Shown: positions 49,257-58,793, counted from the first letter of the stretch. The stretch: DNA of 64,000 nucleotides from Paraburkholderia terricola (GCF_900142195.1 NZ_FRAB01000015.1:1-64000), one strand, 5' to 3'. Notes: generated from the sequence alone by a model not told the origin. Made by a program: numbers and translations.

Positions 49257-50381
49257 ATGGCTTCTGCCGATTCCCCTACCGCGATTCGACGCCGCTCGGC
49301 TATCAGCCGCGCGCTGCGCGCGATCACGTCCCCGTACTACCGCTATCGCCATGCCAAGGTGCTGCACAGTCTGCGCGTCGGCCTCGCGATGATCGTGTCG
49401 ATTCTCGCCACCACGGGGATCGATATCCCGCACGGCGTCTGGGCGTCGGTGACGCTGCTGGTGGTGATCGGCGGCTTGCAGCATCACGGCAACATCCGCA
49501 AGAAGGCGGCCGAGCGGGCCGCGGGGACGTTGCTCGGAGCGTCGATCGGGCTCCTGCTGATCGTGCAGCAGAATCTGCTCGGCTCGCTGCCGCTCACGTA
49601 CCTGTTGATGTCGGTCTTCGCGGCGATCTGCGCGTGGTTCGCGGTCGGTTCGTCCGGCTATATCGGGCTATTGACGGCGATCACGATGTGCATCGTCGCG
49701 GGCCACGGCGACAACCAGATCGACGTCGGGCTGTGGCGCACGCTGAACGTGCTGATCGGCATCGTGATCGCATTGGCGTTTTCGTTCGCGCTGCCGCTGT
49801 ATGCGACGTATTCGTGGCGTTACGGGATCGCCACCAATCTGCGCGAATGCGCGCGCATCTACACGCGTTTGCTTGAGGGCGCGCCGATCGGCGAGGAGGA
49901 GCAGGTCAAGCGCTTTCTGCAAATCAATCGGCGGCTCGTGCAGTTGCGCTCGTTGATGCCTTCGGTGGCGAAGGAGGTCGACGTGCCGCAGGCGCGGCTC
50001 GAGGAGATTCAGCGGCTGCACCGCTCGGTGCTCAGTTCGCTGGAGTTGCTCGCGACCGGTCCGCTGATGCACGCCGATGCGGTGGCGCGTGCCGCGTATG
50101 CCGGGCAATCCGGCGCGGAGGTGCGCGCCGTGCGGACGATTCTGCTGGCAACGGCGCGCGGCTTGCGCTTTGGCCGCGCGACGCGCCCCGGCATTCCGGC
50201 CGCGTCGCCGCTCGCGCAGACGCACGGCGGCGCGGCGCTCGGGTTGCCGCCCGATTTGCAGGGGCCCTACTGGCTCGGGCAGCGGCTCGCCGAGCAGGTG
50301 GACCGGTTGCGCGCGCTATTGCTGGAAACCGAGCCGAACTGGAATATCGAGCGGCAACCGCGGGCGTTGCTGAACGCTTGA
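49257..50381 (+). CDS. FUSC-family membrane protein
   Basis: A 374-aa protein with about six membrane helices in the first 185 residues, then a cytoplasmic helical domain. The N-terminal region has KVLHSLRVGLAMIVSILATTGI, WASVTLLVVIGGLQHHGNIRKKAAERAAGTLLGA, and a GLLTAITMCIVAGHG segment, the FUSC (fusaric acid resistance) pattern. FUSC proteins form efflux or acid-transport components with a periplasmic adaptor. No adaptor gene lies nearby, so the substrate is unknown. Confidence 0.82.
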   Translation: MASADSPTAIRRRSAISRALRAITSPYYRYRHAKVLHSLRVGLAMIVSILATTGIDIPHGVWASVTLLVVIGGLQHHGNIRKKAAERAAGTLLGASIGLLLIVQQNLLGSLPLTYLLMSVFAAICAWFAVGSSGYIGLLTAITMCIVAGHGDNQIDVGLWRTLNVLIGIVIALAFSFALPLYATYSWRYGIATNLRECARIYTRLLEGAPIGEEEQVKRFLQINRRLVQLRSLMPSVAKEVDVPQARLEEIQRLHRSVLSSLELLATGPLMHADAVARAAYAGQSGAEVRAVRTILLATARGLRFGRATRPGIPAASPLAQTHGGAALGLPPDLQGPYWLGQRLAEQVDRLRALLLETEPNWNIERQPRALLNA

Positions 50382-50406
50382 CTTGCCGGGGTAACCGGCA
50401 CGGCGC

Positions 50407-50826
50407 TCAAACCTGCGGCGGCAGCGTCACCATCCACGTCAAACCGAAGCGGTCCACCGTCATCCCGAAGCCCTTGCTCCAGAACGTCGCGCCCCAGGGC
50501 ATCAGCACCTGGCCGCCGTCGGCGAGCGCATTGAAATATTGCTGGGCGGATGCGGGATCCTCGACGGTCAGCGACAGGCTGAAGCCGCTCATGGGGGGCG
50601 CATCGGGATCGCAATGACCGTCCGACGCCATCCACTGGCTCGCGCCGAGCTTGACGTTGGCGTGCATGATCTTGTCTTCGAGACCAGCGCGCGGCGGATT
50701 CTGCGGGTCGGGCGGCGCGTCCTTGAAGCGCATCATGAACGTCACTTCCGCGCCGAGATGCTTGCCGTAATAGGTGAGCGCTTCCTCGCAGCGGCCGTTG
50801 AAAAACACATAGGGTTGAACTTGCAT
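50407..50826 (-). CDS. PhnB-like VOC protein
   Basis: A 139-aa VOC-fold protein of the PhnB/3-demethylubiquinone-like group: QPYVFFNGRCEEALTYYGKHLGAEVTF, KIMHANVKLGASQWMASDG, and the C-terminal WGATFWSKGFGMTVDRFGLTWMV. The family has unclear enzymatic function; members bind small molecules. The ATG at 50826 fits the fold; an upstream frame from 50994 is non-homologous. Confidence 0.85.
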   Translation of the reverse strand: MQVQPYVFFNGRCEEALTYYGKHLGAEVTFMMRFKDAPPDPQNPPRAGLEDKIMHANVKLGASQWMASDGHCDPDAPPMSGFSLSLTVEDPASAQQYFNALADGGQVLMPWGATFWSKGFGMTVDRFGLTWMVTLPPQV

Positions 50827-50990
50827 GATCGTCTCCGTGAACGTGAAATGAGCGGCGCCGCGTTCCCCGCCCACGAGCGGCGAGCGAGCGGGCGTGCAGA
50901 CGATTGTAGTCGCCCGTTGCGGGGGCAGTTGTGACTTTAAGTCGTAGGAAGCGGGGTTCCCCGGCGCGTGCGAAAAGTCGTTCGTAAACG

Positions 50991-51028
50991 GCATGCGGCC
51001 CTGAACCGCAAGGCTCAGGGCCGCATGC
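50991..51028 (-). terminator. Hairpin downstream of tal
   Basis: Perfect 14-bp arms (50991-51004 and 51015-51028) with a 10-base loop, 27 bp after the tal stop on the minus strand. The 3' side has only CGTTTA and no long T run, so a terminator is likely but not certain. Confidence 0.55.
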
Positions 51029-51054
51029 TTCGGACGACCTTAACGCAGTGATTT

Positions 51055-52008
51055 TTAACGCAGCGCTTCGATCAGCTTTTCCAGTTTCACGGCGTCCGCC
51101 GCGAACGCGCGGATGCCTTCGGCGAGCTTTTCGGTCGCCATCGCTTCGTCGTTGACGAGGAAACGGAACGACGATTCGTCGACCGGCACGCGTTCGATGT
51201 CCGTGTCCCTGGCGATGTCCGCCGACAGCTTGCGCTCCACCTTGTCGGTGCTCTCGTGCAACTTTTGCAGCAGGTCCGGGCTGATGGTCAGCAGATCGCA
51301 GCCGGCCAGTTCCAGAATCTGGCTGGTGGTGCGGAAGCTCGCGCCCATCACCTCGGTCTTGTAGCCGAACTTCTTGTAGTACGCGTAGATGCGCTGCACC
51401 GACTTCACGCCCGGATCGTTCGCGCCGCCGTCTTTCGCTTCGTCCCACGCGCTGCCGGCGTTCTTCTTGTACCAGTCGTAAATGCGGCCGACGAACGGCG
51501 AGATCAGTTGCGCGCCGGCTTCGGCACAGGCCGCGGCCTGCGCGAGCGAGAACAGCAGCGTCATGTTGCAGCGGATGCCTTCCTTCTGCAGCACTTCGGC
51601 CGCGCGGATGCCTTCCCACGTGGAAGCCAGTTTGATCAGCACGCGTTCGCGTTCGATGCCGTGGTCCTTGTACAGCGCGATGAGTTCACGGCCCTTGGCG
51701 ATCGAGCCTTCGACGTCGAACGACAGGCGCGCGTCCACTTCGGTCGAGACGCGGCCCGGAATGATCTTGAGGATTTCGGTGCCGAACGCGATCAGCAACT
51801 GGTCGATGATCGCGCCGACCGGCTTCGACGCGTGATCTTTCACGGTCTTTTCGAGCAGCGGCCGGTAGTCGTCTTTCTGCACCGCCTTCAGAATCAGCGA
51901 CGGATTGGTGGTCGCGTCTTGCGGCTTGTACTGGGCAAGCTGCTGGAAGTCGCCCGTATCGGCGACGACGGTGGTGTATTGCTTGAGTTGGTCGAGTGCG
52001 GTTGTCAT
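51055..52008 (-). CDS. tal: Transaldolase
   Basis: A 317-aa class I transaldolase. The N-terminus has [17 protein letters not shown], then [13 protein letters not shown], and the Schiff-base lysine in [17 protein letters not shown] (Lys near residue 132). C-terminal segments [33 protein letters not shown] and [22 protein letters not shown] are canonical. It exchanges a dihydroxyacetone unit between fructose 6-phosphate and erythrose 4-phosphate in the pentose phosphate pathway. The length matches E. coli TalB. It is a single-gene unit. Confidence 0.95.
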   Translation of the reverse strand: MTTALDQLKQYTTVVADTGDFQQLAQYKPQDATTNPSLILKAVQKDDYRPLLEKTVKDHASKPVGAIIDQLLIAFGTEILKIIPGRVSTEVDARLSFDVEGSIAKGRELIALYKDHGIERERVLIKLASTWEGIRAAEVLQKEGIRCNMTLLFSLAQAAACAEAGAQLISPFVGRIYDWYKKNAGSAWDEAKDGGANDPGVKSVQRIYAYYKKFGYKTEVMGASFRTTSQILELAGCDLLTISPDLLQKLHESTDKVERKLSADIARDTDIERVPVDESSFRFLVNDEAMATEKLAEGIRAFAADAVKLEKLIEALR

Positions 52009-52212
52009 GTTCGGGCCTTCAGGGCGCAGGCGCGCCGTGGTTCAGGAGAAATGAGGTCGCCACCGGATCAAAACGAACGGGTTCCGGTGGCCGCGAGTCA
52101 CGCTGCGGCGTTCGCCCCATGTTGCCGGGAAACGCCGCCGGATGCTTCTATTTTATGGCGGATCGGCTGATGCAGTGTTGACACTTGCCACGGACGATCC
52201 GTTCAGCGTCTG

Positions 52213-53388
52213 CTATTTGCTCAACATCCGCATCGCGGTTTCGAGGCCGGCGAGCGTGAGCGGATACATGCGGTGACCGAGCACCTCGCGAATCGCGCCG
52301 ACGGACTGCCGGTACGCCCACAAGCCTTCCGGCTCGGGATTGAGCCACGCGTGCTGCGGGAAATGGTCCGCGAGGCGGCGCAGCCACACCGCGCCGGCTT
52401 CGGCGTTGTTGTACTCCACCGAGCCGCCCGGTTGCAGCACTTCGTACGGGCTCATGGTCGCGTCGCCGACGAAGATCAGCTTGTAGTCGGGCGTGAACTT
52501 GTGCAGCACGTCCCACGTCGGCATGCGCTCGGCGTGGCGGCGGCGGTTGTTCTTCCACAGGAAGTCGTACACGCAGTTGTGGAAGTAATAGAACTCGAGG
52601 TGCTTGAACTCGGCCTTGGCGGCGGAGAAAAGCTCTTCCGTGCGCTTGATGTGATCGTCCATCGAGCCGCCCACGTCGAGCAGCATCAGCACCTTCACCT
52701 TGTTGTGCCGCTCGGGCACCATCTTCAGGTCGAGCCAGCCGGCGTTCGCGGCCGTGCTGCGGATCGTGTCGGGCAGATCGAGCTCGTCGGCGGCGCCTTC
52801 GCGGGCGAACCGGCGCAAGCGGCGCAGCGCGATCTTGATGTTGCGCGTGCCGATTTCGACCTGGTCGTCGTAATCGCGATAGGCGCGCGCTTCCCACACC
52901 TTGACGGCCGTGCGGTTGCCCGCCGCGTCGCCGCCGATGCGCACGCCTTCGGGGTTGTAGCCGCCATTGCCGAACGGCGACGTGCCGCCGGTGCCGATCC
53001 ATTTGCTGCCGCCTTCATGACGCTCTTTCTGTTCGTCGAACAGTTGCTTGAGACGCTCCATCAGCTTGTCGAGGCCGCCCATTGCCTCGATCTGCGCCTT
53101 TTCCTCCGGCGACAGATCGCGTTGCAGCTTCTTCTTCAGCCAGTCGAGCGGAATGTCGAAGGCGAGTTCGGAGGGCAGCGCGACGCCGTTGAAATACGCG
53201 CCGAACGCCTGGTCGAACTTGTCGAAATACTGTTCGTCCTTGACCAGCGTGATGCGCGCGAGATAGTAGAACTCGTCGATCGACGCCGCGATCACGTTGG
53301 CTTTGAGCGCCTCGAGCAGCGTCAGATATTCCTTCACCGACACCGGCAGTTTGGCGGCGCGCAGCGAGTAGAAAAAGTCGATCAGCAT
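52213..53388 (-). CDS. CoxE-like VWA-domain protein
   Basis: A 391-aa CoxE-like protein. The N-terminal part is helical (MLIDFFYSLRAAKLPVSVKEYLTLLEAL). The VWA domain starts near residue 230 with LLDVGGSMDDH (MIDAS D238, S242), then LEFYYFHNCVYDFLW, and YKLIFVGDATMSPYE. CoxE proteins work with a MoxR-type ATPase to insert metal or mature an enzyme. The MoxR gene lies 93 bp upstream on the same strand. ATG 53388 fits the family start; the frame is open 26 codons upstream. It is the last gene of this operon. Confidence 0.85.
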   Translation of the reverse strand: MLIDFFYSLRAAKLPVSVKEYLTLLEALKANVIAASIDEFYYLARITLVKDEQYFDKFDQAFGAYFNGVALPSELAFDIPLDWLKKKLQRDLSPEEKAQIEAMGGLDKLMERLKQLFDEQKERHEGGSKWIGTGGTSPFGNGGYNPEGVRIGGDAAGNRTAVKVWEARAYRDYDDQVEIGTRNIKIALRRLRRFAREGAADELDLPDTIRSTAANAGWLDLKMVPERHNKVKVLMLLDVGGSMDDHIKRTEELFSAAKAEFKHLEFYYFHNCVYDFLWKNNRRRHAERMPTWDVLHKFTPDYKLIFVGDATMSPYEVLQPGGSVEYNNAEAGAVWLRRLADHFPQHAWLNPEPEGLWAYRQSVGAIREVLGHRMYPLTLAGLETAMRMLSK

Positions 53389-53481
53389 GCTGGGTCCTGT
53401 GCGGCGGCGGTTGCTGCGTGTGTATGGCGCGATGCGCTCTTCGACGCGGCGCTGGCGCCCGATCAACGGTTCAACGGTGGT

Positions 53482-54324
53482 TCAACGATTGTTGCGGTTC
53501 ATGAAAATCAGCCGCTCGAACAGGCTCACGTCCTGCTCGTTCTTCAGCAGCGCGCCGTGCAGCGGCGGGATGATCTGCTTCTGGTCGGACGAGCGCAGCG
53601 CTTCGGGCGGAATGTCTTCCGCGAGCAGCAGCTTCAGCCAGTCGAGCAGTTCCGACGTGGACGGCTTTTTCTTCAGCCCCGAGACGTTGCGCAACTCGAA
53701 GAAGCTCTGCATCGCGGCGGCAAGCAGTTCCTGCTTGATGCCGGGGTAATGCACCTCGACGATCTGCTGCATCGTGGCCGGATCGGGGAACTTGATGTAG
53801 TGGAAAAAGCAGCGGCGCAAAAACGCGTCGGGCAGCTCTTTCTCGTTGTTGGACGTGATGATCACGAGCGGGCGCTGCTTCGCGCGGATCAGCTCACGCG
53901 TCTCGTACACGTAGAACTCCATGCGGTCGAGCTCGCGCAGCAGATCGTTCGGGAATTCGATGTCGGCCTTGTCGACTTCGTCGATCAGCAACACGGTTTG
54001 CTGCTCCGACTCGAACGCCTGCCACAGCACGCCCTTGACGATGTAGTTGGCGATGTCCTTGACGCGCTCGTCGCCCAGTTGCGAATCACGCAGGCGCGAC
54101 ACCGCATCGTATTCGTACAGACCTTGCTGGGCCTTGGTGGTGGACTTGATGTGCCATTGCAGGAGCGGCATGCCGAGCGCGGCGGCGACCTCCTCGGCGA
54201 GCATGGTTTTGCCGGTGCCGGGTTCGCCCTTGATCAGCAACGGACGCTTGAGCGTCATCGCGGCGTTGACCGCGAGCTTGAGATCGTCGGTGGCGACGTA
54301 CTGCGATGAGCCTTCGAAACGCAT
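53482..54324 (-). CDS. MoxR-family AAA+ ATPase
   Basis: A 280-aa AAA+ protein with MoxR character: RPLLIKGEPGTGKTMLAEEVA with Walker A GEPGTGKT (33-40), the VLLIDEVDKADIEFPNDLLREL Walker B and a PLVIITSNNEKELPDAFLRRCFFHYI sensor. It probably acts as the chaperone of the following CoxE gene product. No target oxidoreductase is encoded next to the pair. The start at 54324 (MRFEGSSQYV) fits; a longer frame is non-homologous. Confidence 0.88.
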   Translation of the reverse strand: MRFEGSSQYVATDDLKLAVNAAMTLKRPLLIKGEPGTGKTMLAEEVAAALGMPLLQWHIKSTTKAQQGLYEYDAVSRLRDSQLGDERVKDIANYIVKGVLWQAFESEQQTVLLIDEVDKADIEFPNDLLRELDRMEFYVYETRELIRAKQRPLVIITSNNEKELPDAFLRRCFFHYIKFPDPATMQQIVEVHYPGIKQELLAAAMQSFFELRNVSGLKKKPSTSELLDWLKLLLAEDIPPEALRSSDQKQIIPPLHGALLKNEQDVSLFERLIFMNRNNR

Positions 54325-54814
54325 GGCGAGATGCTCTTTTCGGTGAAAAAACCCAGTATAAGTCAGAAGGCCTGTTGGCTTGGAAGCGGCTCGCGTAGGG
54401 TGGCAGCCGCGATGTCGTACGCGTTGTTGTACGCGATGCGGGCGTCCGGGCGGCGTTGCCGAACGGACCGGAGGCGTGTCCGTGGCGCCGATGGGCGGGT
54501 GTTCCGGGCTCGCGAGCAAGAGCGGCGGCATTCGATGGCGGGCGCGAAGTCATGCAAGGCCGATGCAACGCCAATACGATGCCGACGGGCGCCGCGCGCG
54601 AGCCCGGTGCAAGCCCGGCGCGGCGCGGCAAAATGGCGCTAGCCGTGGCTTTGCGGCAGCCGGACCCGCCGCGGCCCCGCGCGGTGGACGTTCGGCGCGG
54701 CGTCGCGGTACAATTAGCCCGATTTTTTTGGCCTGCGTGGCTACCCTACAAGAAGAACGGCGCGGGCCGTTGCCTTTTTGGGCGCCCGTTTCCCCTCAAG
54801 CCAGGTTACATGCT

Positions 54815-55183
54815 ATGAATAAATTCGTCGGCAAACACGTCGTGATCGCAGCGCTGTCGGTGCTCGCGGGCTATGCGGCCAGTGCGCAGGCAGCGGATGT
54901 CGTCGGCAACGCGAAGGCGGGCCAAGGCAAGGTCGCGATGTGTATTGGCTGCCACGGCATCCCTGAATACCGCACGGCTTACCCTGAGGTCTACCGCGTG
55001 CCCATGCTCGGCGGCCAGAATCAGGCGTACCTCGCGAACGCGCTGCACGGCTACAAGAAGGGCGATCGCCATTTCGAAACGATGCGCGCGATCACCGCGT
55101 CGCTATCGGATCAGGACATCGCCGACATCGCCGCCTACTACGCGGCGCAAAATTCCTCTTCGAAGAACAATCCCGACAAGTGA
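54815..55183 (+). CDS. Monohaem c-type cytochrome
   Basis: A 122-aa protein. It has a signal peptide (MNKFVGKHVVIAALSVLAGYAASAQA) and one haem site, CIGCHG near residue 43. The rest has the class I cytochrome c tail (LSDQDIADIAAYYAAQ) with a Met candidate at MLGGQ or in the tail. It resembles the soluble c553/c4-type electron carriers. A second cytochrome gene follows 59 bp later in the same direction, and both end at a shared terminator. Confidence 0.88.
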   Translation: MNKFVGKHVVIAALSVLAGYAASAQAADVVGNAKAGQGKVAMCIGCHGIPEYRTAYPEVYRVPMLGGQNQAYLANALHGYKKGDRHFETMRAITASLSDQDIADIAAYYAAQNSSSKNNPDK

Positions 55184-55242
55184 TCGGCGTCGGTCATCCG
55201 TCCAGTCACTCGGTTATTTATATTCGCGGGATAGGAGAATTC

Positions 55243-55626
55243 ATGAATAAGCCCCAACAGGCACTCCACACGGTGTTCAAGGCTGCATGCGCGTCGGCGG
55301 CAGTGATCGGTCTGATTGCAGCGAACGTCGCCCATGCCGCTGACGCAGGCAACGGCAAGGTGCTGTCCGACAGCCACAACTGCGCGGCTTGCCACGGCGT
55401 CAACCTGAACAAGCCGGTGAGCCCGGAGTATCCGAAGCTCGCCGGTCAGCACGCCGACTACGTCTACTGGGCGCTGCGTCAATACCAGATGGGCAACGGC
55501 AACCCGCATCTCGGCCGCAATAACGCGATCATGCAGGCCCAGGTGCAAAGTCTCTCGTTGAGCGACATGAAGGACATCGCCGCGTATGTCGAATCGCTGG
55601 ACGGCGATCTGGTGCAGAAGAAGTAA
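55243..55626 (+). CDS. Second monohaem c-type cytochrome
   Basis: A 127-aa protein. A signal peptide (ending AHA near residue 32) is followed by one haem site, CAACHG. The rest has YPKLAGQHADYVYWALRQYQMG and the final LSLSDMKDIAAYVESL. It is close in length and layout to its upstream neighbour and probably arose by tandem duplication; both would be periplasmic electron carriers. An AGGAGA sequence precedes the ATG at 55243. Confidence 0.88.
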   Translation: MNKPQQALHTVFKAACASAAVIGLIAANVAHAADAGNGKVLSDSHNCAACHGVNLNKPVSPEYPKLAGQHADYVYWALRQYQMGNGNPHLGRNNAIMQAQVQSLSLSDMKDIAAYVESLDGDLVQKK

Positions 55627-55663
55627 CGGCGTGCGCGCTGCTCGCGCGCTGGTTCCAGATTGA

Positions 55664-55691
55664 ACGACACCCCGCTTTTGCGGGGTGTCGT
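55664..55691 (+). terminator. Intrinsic terminator of the cytochrome pair
   Basis: Perfect 12-bp arms ACGACACCCCGC / GCGGGGTGTCGT around TTTT, followed by GCTTT. It stands between convergent genes and could work on both strands. Confidence 0.7.
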
Positions 55692-55721
55692 GCTTTGGGG
55701 CTCGTGATTCGCGCGCCGGCC

Positions 55722-56156
55722 TCAGTCGCGCGTGGCGCGCTGCTCGATGCGCTGCAAATACGCGTCGGTGTCCGGCGGCGTGCCGGTGCGCTGCGCTTCC
55801 CAGATGGTTTCGCCGAGGCAATCCATGATCGCGTGCTGCGCCTCGTGCGTCGAACCGAGGCGTGCGGCGAGCCGCTCGTGCGCCGCGCGGATGCCGGGCG
55901 GCTGGTCGATCGACAACTGCTCCGTAATCGCCAGGTGCATCGACAGATGCAGGAACGGATTGGTCTGGCCGCGTTCGGGCGAGTAGTCCTGGGCCTGTGC
56001 GGCTTCGCCGTCGGTCAGATCGGCGTGGTATTCGGGATGTTCGACGATCCAGTCGGCGGCGATCGCTTCGAGCGGCGTCAGGATCTCGCCTTGACGCTGT
56101 TTGCGCCAGGTGTCGGTGAAAAAGAGGCGGACTTCGTCACGGCTGGGATTGAACAT
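55722..56156 (-). CDS. DUF1841 protein
   Basis: A 144-aa protein of the DUF1841 family, with RLFFTDTWRKQRQGEILTPLEAIAADWIVEHPEYH and TNPFLHLSMHLAITEQLSIDQPPG. The family is conserved in beta- and gammaproteobacteria and has no known function. The sequence is polar, helical and probably cytoplasmic. It lies downstream of nth on the same strand (139-bp gap). Confidence 0.88.
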   Translation of the reverse strand: MFNPSRDEVRLFFTDTWRKQRQGEILTPLEAIAADWIVEHPEYHADLTDGEAAQAQDYSPERGQTNPFLHLSMHLAITEQLSIDQPPGIRAAHERLAARLGSTHEAQHAIMDCLGETIWEAQRTGTPPDTDAYLQRIEQRATRD

Positions 56157-56295
56157 CGTGGGACCGGTGCGGTTGGTTTGACGCGTGCACGGCGCGTGAA
56201 GCTTGCGACGTGCATGAAGCGCGAGTGCAGGGCGCCATTTTACGCCGGGGCCAGGCGGCCTGCTGGCGATGCCTGGCGCCGTGGCATTCCCGCCC

Positions 56296-56940
56296 TCAGA
56301 GATCCGGCGGCGGCGTCTTCGGCCGGAATTCGCACAGCGGCTCGATCACGCAATGCCAGCACTCGGGCCGGCGCGCCTTGCAGACGTAGCGGCCATGCAG
56401 GATCAACCAGTGGTGCGCATCCTGCTTGAATTCCGCGGGCGTGAATTTCTCCAGCGCCGTTTCCACCGCGCGCACGTCCTTGCCGGGCGCGAGCCCGGTT
56501 CGATTGGCAACCCGAAAGATGTGCGTGTCGACCGCCATGGTCGGATGGCCGAACGCCGTGTTCAGGATCACGTTGGCCGTCTTCCGGCCAACCCCCGGCA
56601 GGCTTTCGAGCGCTTCGCGATTCTCCGGCACCTCGCCGCCATACCGGTCGAGCAGAATGCGGCAGGTCGCAATGACGTTCTTGGCCTTGGTCCGATAAAG
56701 ACCGATGGTCTTGATGTAGTCGGCCACGCCTTCCTCGCCGAGATCGAGAATCTTTTGCGGCGTATTCGCGACCGGGAACATCTTGCGCATTGCCTTGTTG
56801 ACCGAGACATCGGTGGCCTGCGCCGACAGCAGCACCGCAATCAGCAATTCGAACGGCGTGGTGTACTCGAGTTCGGTCGTGGGATGCGGATTGAGACTCT
56901 GAAACGTCTCGTAGATGGCGCGGCGTTTGTTCGCGTTCAT
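56296..56940 (-). CDS. nth: Endonuclease III
   Basis: A 214-aa HhH-GPD DNA glycosylase/AP lyase. The helix-hairpin-helix ALESLPGVGRKTANVIL carries the catalytic Lys, and the VDTHIFRVANR segment carries the catalytic Asp. The [4Fe-4S] ligands are C-x6-C-x2-C-x5-C at the end (CKARRPECWHCVIEPLC). It removes oxidised pyrimidines and nicks the abasic site. ATG 56940 lies 29 bp from the RsxB stop upstream, so the two form an operon. The longer open frame is non-homologous. Confidence 0.95.
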   Translation of the reverse strand: MNANKRRAIYETFQSLNPHPTTELEYTTPFELLIAVLLSAQATDVSVNKAMRKMFPVANTPQKILDLGEEGVADYIKTIGLYRTKAKNVIATCRILLDRYGGEVPENREALESLPGVGRKTANVILNTAFGHPTMAVDTHIFRVANRTGLAPGKDVRAVETALEKFTPAEFKQDAHHWLILHGRYVCKARRPECWHCVIEPLCEFRPKTPPPDL

Positions 56941-56969
56941 GCGGAGCGGGCAGGTGCGTGGAGGTGAGG

Positions 56970-57809
56970 TTAGCGCTTCGTGGACGGCGTGTCGCTGTCG
57001 CCCGCGGCGAGTCCTAGACGGCGGCGGCGTGCTTCGGCGGCGTCGATCTGCGCCTGCACGTCGGCGCTGACGCGTTCGGTGTTCTGCGGGCCCTGGCCTT
57101 TGGCGGCCAGTTCTTCCTTCTTCTTGCGCGCGCGTTCGAGCGCGGCCTGGATGATCGCGCGTTTTTTCGCTTCGGCGTCGTCCGCGGCGGGTGTGGCGGG
57201 CGCGGTGGATGCTTGTTCGGCGCCGGCTTGCGGCGCTTGGGCGCTGGCGCCGCTGCCGGCGCGCCGCGCCGCCGCACGTGCTTCGGCCGCTTCGCGTTCG
57301 TGCGCAAGGCGGGCTTCGCGCCGGGTGTGGCGCTCGCGCGCGGCGTCGGCCTGAGCCTGGCTCCATGCGTTCCAGCCGGTTGCCTCAGCGGTGACCGGCA
57401 GCATCGAAATGCAATCGACCGGACAGGGCGGCACACACAGGTCGCAACCGGTGCAGAGTTCCGCGATCACCGTATGCATCTGCTTCGGTGCGCCAACTAT
57501 CGCGTCCACCGGACAGGCCTGCATGCACAGCGTGCAGCCGATGCAAACCTGTTCGTCGATAACCGCCAGCGGACGCGGCCGTTCGACGCCATTGGCGGAA
57601 TTGAGCGGGATCACCGGTTTGCCGAGCAGTGCGGCGAGGCGCGCGACGCCCTCGGCGCCGCCGGGAGGACACTGGTTGTAATTGGCCTCGCCGCTCGCAA
57701 CGGCTTCGGCATAAGGACGGCACGCGGGGTAGCCGCACTTCGTGCATTGCGTTTGGGGCAGCAGATCTTCGATGCGATCTGCGAGTGTTTTGATCTCTGT
57801 CACGGTCAC
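56970..57809 (-). CDS. rsxB: RsxB-like electron-transport ferredoxin
   Basis: A 279-aa protein. It starts with a GTG and has no N-terminal membrane helix. The N-terminal cluster motif is C-x2-C-x4-C-x16-C (CTKCGYPAC and a later CPPGG). Two bacterial ferredoxin motifs follow: [12 protein letters not shown] and [12 protein letters not shown]. The last about 115 residues form an Ala/Arg/Glu-rich helical tail with a [20 protein letters not shown] segment like the C-terminal repeats of RsxC. The other rnf/rsx genes are not here, so it may act outside a full complex. nth is directly downstream. Confidence 0.85.
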   Translation of the reverse strand: MTVTEIKTLADRIEDLLPQTQCTKCGYPACRPYAEAVASGEANYNQCPPGGAEGVARLAALLGKPVIPLNSANGVERPRPLAVIDEQVCIGCTLCMQACPVDAIVGAPKQMHTVIAELCTGCDLCVPPCPVDCISMLPVTAEATGWNAWSQAQADAARERHTRREARLAHEREAAEARAAARRAGSGASAQAPQAGAEQASTAPATPAADDAEAKKRAIIQAALERARKKKEELAAKGQGPQNTERVSADVQAQIDAAEARRRRLGLAAGDSDTPSTKR

Positions 57810-57876
57810 GACGTTGGGGCTTGCCTTGCGGCCGCACAGCTTGAACTAAATAGCACATTATCGCCGATTTCCCCAA

Positions 57877-57904
57877 TTGCCATCCGCAATCGATGTGCCA
57901 TAAT
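57877..57904 (+). promoter_or_regulatory. Sigma70-like promoter of the TetR gene
   Basis: TTGCCA (57877-57882) and CATAAT (57899-57904) with a 16-base spacer. A start of transcription near 57912 leaves both possible translation starts downstream. Confidence 0.5.
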
Positions 57905-58037
57905 CGAAGCGCTTTTTCGAAAGACCGCACGAGGGTGACCCCCAACCATGGCGCGCCCGTTCAACGCTGTCGGTGCAAGGCCCGAGAGAGGCCGGCGGCG
58001 CGATCCGGATAACGCGGCTCACGAAGACGATGCCACC

Positions 58038-58670
58038 ATGAATCAGCCGAAAATCAAAAGAGATCCTGAAGGCACGCGGCGCCGCATTCTGCTTGCGGCG
58101 GCCGAAGAGTTTGCAAATGGTGGGTTGTTCGGCGCACGCGTCGATCAGATCGCCCGCCGGGCGGAAACGAATGAACGCATGCTGTACTACTACTTCGGTA
58201 GCAAGGAGCAGCTATTCACCGCGGTACTGGAGCACGCGTTCAGCGCGCTCAATGAAGCCGAACGAACGCTCGAACTGAACGGCGTGGCGCCGGTCGAGGC
58301 CATCACGCGTCTCGCGCATTTCGTTTGGGATTACTACCGTGACCATCCCGAGTTGCTGCGTCTCGTGAACAACGAGAATTTGCATGAGGCGCGGTATATG
58401 CAGAAGTCCACGCGCATCCGCGAAATGATCTCGCCGATCGTCGCCACGCTCGGCGCCATTCTGGAACGGGGCCAGCGCGCGGGGCTGTTTCGCAGCAACG
58501 TCGACCCGCTGCGCTTTTACGTGACGCTCTCGGGCATGGGCTACTACATCGTGTCGAACCGCTTCACGCTCGAGGCAACGCTCGGCCGCGATTTCAGCAG
58601 CGCGAGCGAACGCAGCGAAGTCGTGCAGATGAACACCGAGTTGCTGCTCGCGTATCTGTTGCGGAAATAG
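58038..58670 (+). CDS. TetR-family transcription regulator
   Basis: A 210-aa TetR-type regulator. The N-terminal HTH reads TRRRILLAAAEEFANGGLFGARVDQIARRAETNERMLYYYFGSKEQLF. The C-terminal part resembles TetR_C_11-like effector domains (LRLVNNENLHEARYMQKSTRIREMISPI). The ATG at 58038 is preferred; the frame is open from 57948, which would add 30 residues. It converges with phaZ and diverges from the rsxB gene. Its targets cannot be read from the sequence. Confidence 0.85.
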   Translation: MNQPKIKRDPEGTRRRILLAAAEEFANGGLFGARVDQIARRAETNERMLYYYFGSKEQLFTAVLEHAFSALNEAERTLELNGVAPVEAITRLAHFVWDYYRDHPELLRLVNNENLHEARYMQKSTRIREMISPIVATLGAILERGQRAGLFRSNVDPLRFYVTLSGMGYYIVSNRFTLEATLGRDFSSASERSEVVQMNTELLLAYLLRK

Positions 58671-58745
58671 GCCGCCGGTTACCCGCGGACCGCGTAAGAA
58701 CGTCAGGGACCAAGCTGTCGAGCCCAGCCCCAGCGTCAGAAACGA

Positions 58746-58771
58746 CAACGGCCCCGTGAGAGGGGCCGTTG
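58746..58771 (-). terminator. Intrinsic terminator of phaZ
   Basis: Perfect 10-bp arms CAACGGCCCC / GGGGCCGTTG with a 6-base loop. Read on the minus strand it is followed by TCGTTT. It lies between convergent phaZ and TetR genes. Confidence 0.65.
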
Positions 58772-58793
58772 TTCTGCATCATGCCTGCGGTGC

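Noticed and set aside
52273..54309. A 678-codon plus-strand frame
   Set aside because: Antisense to both CoxE and MoxR genes; no domain features.
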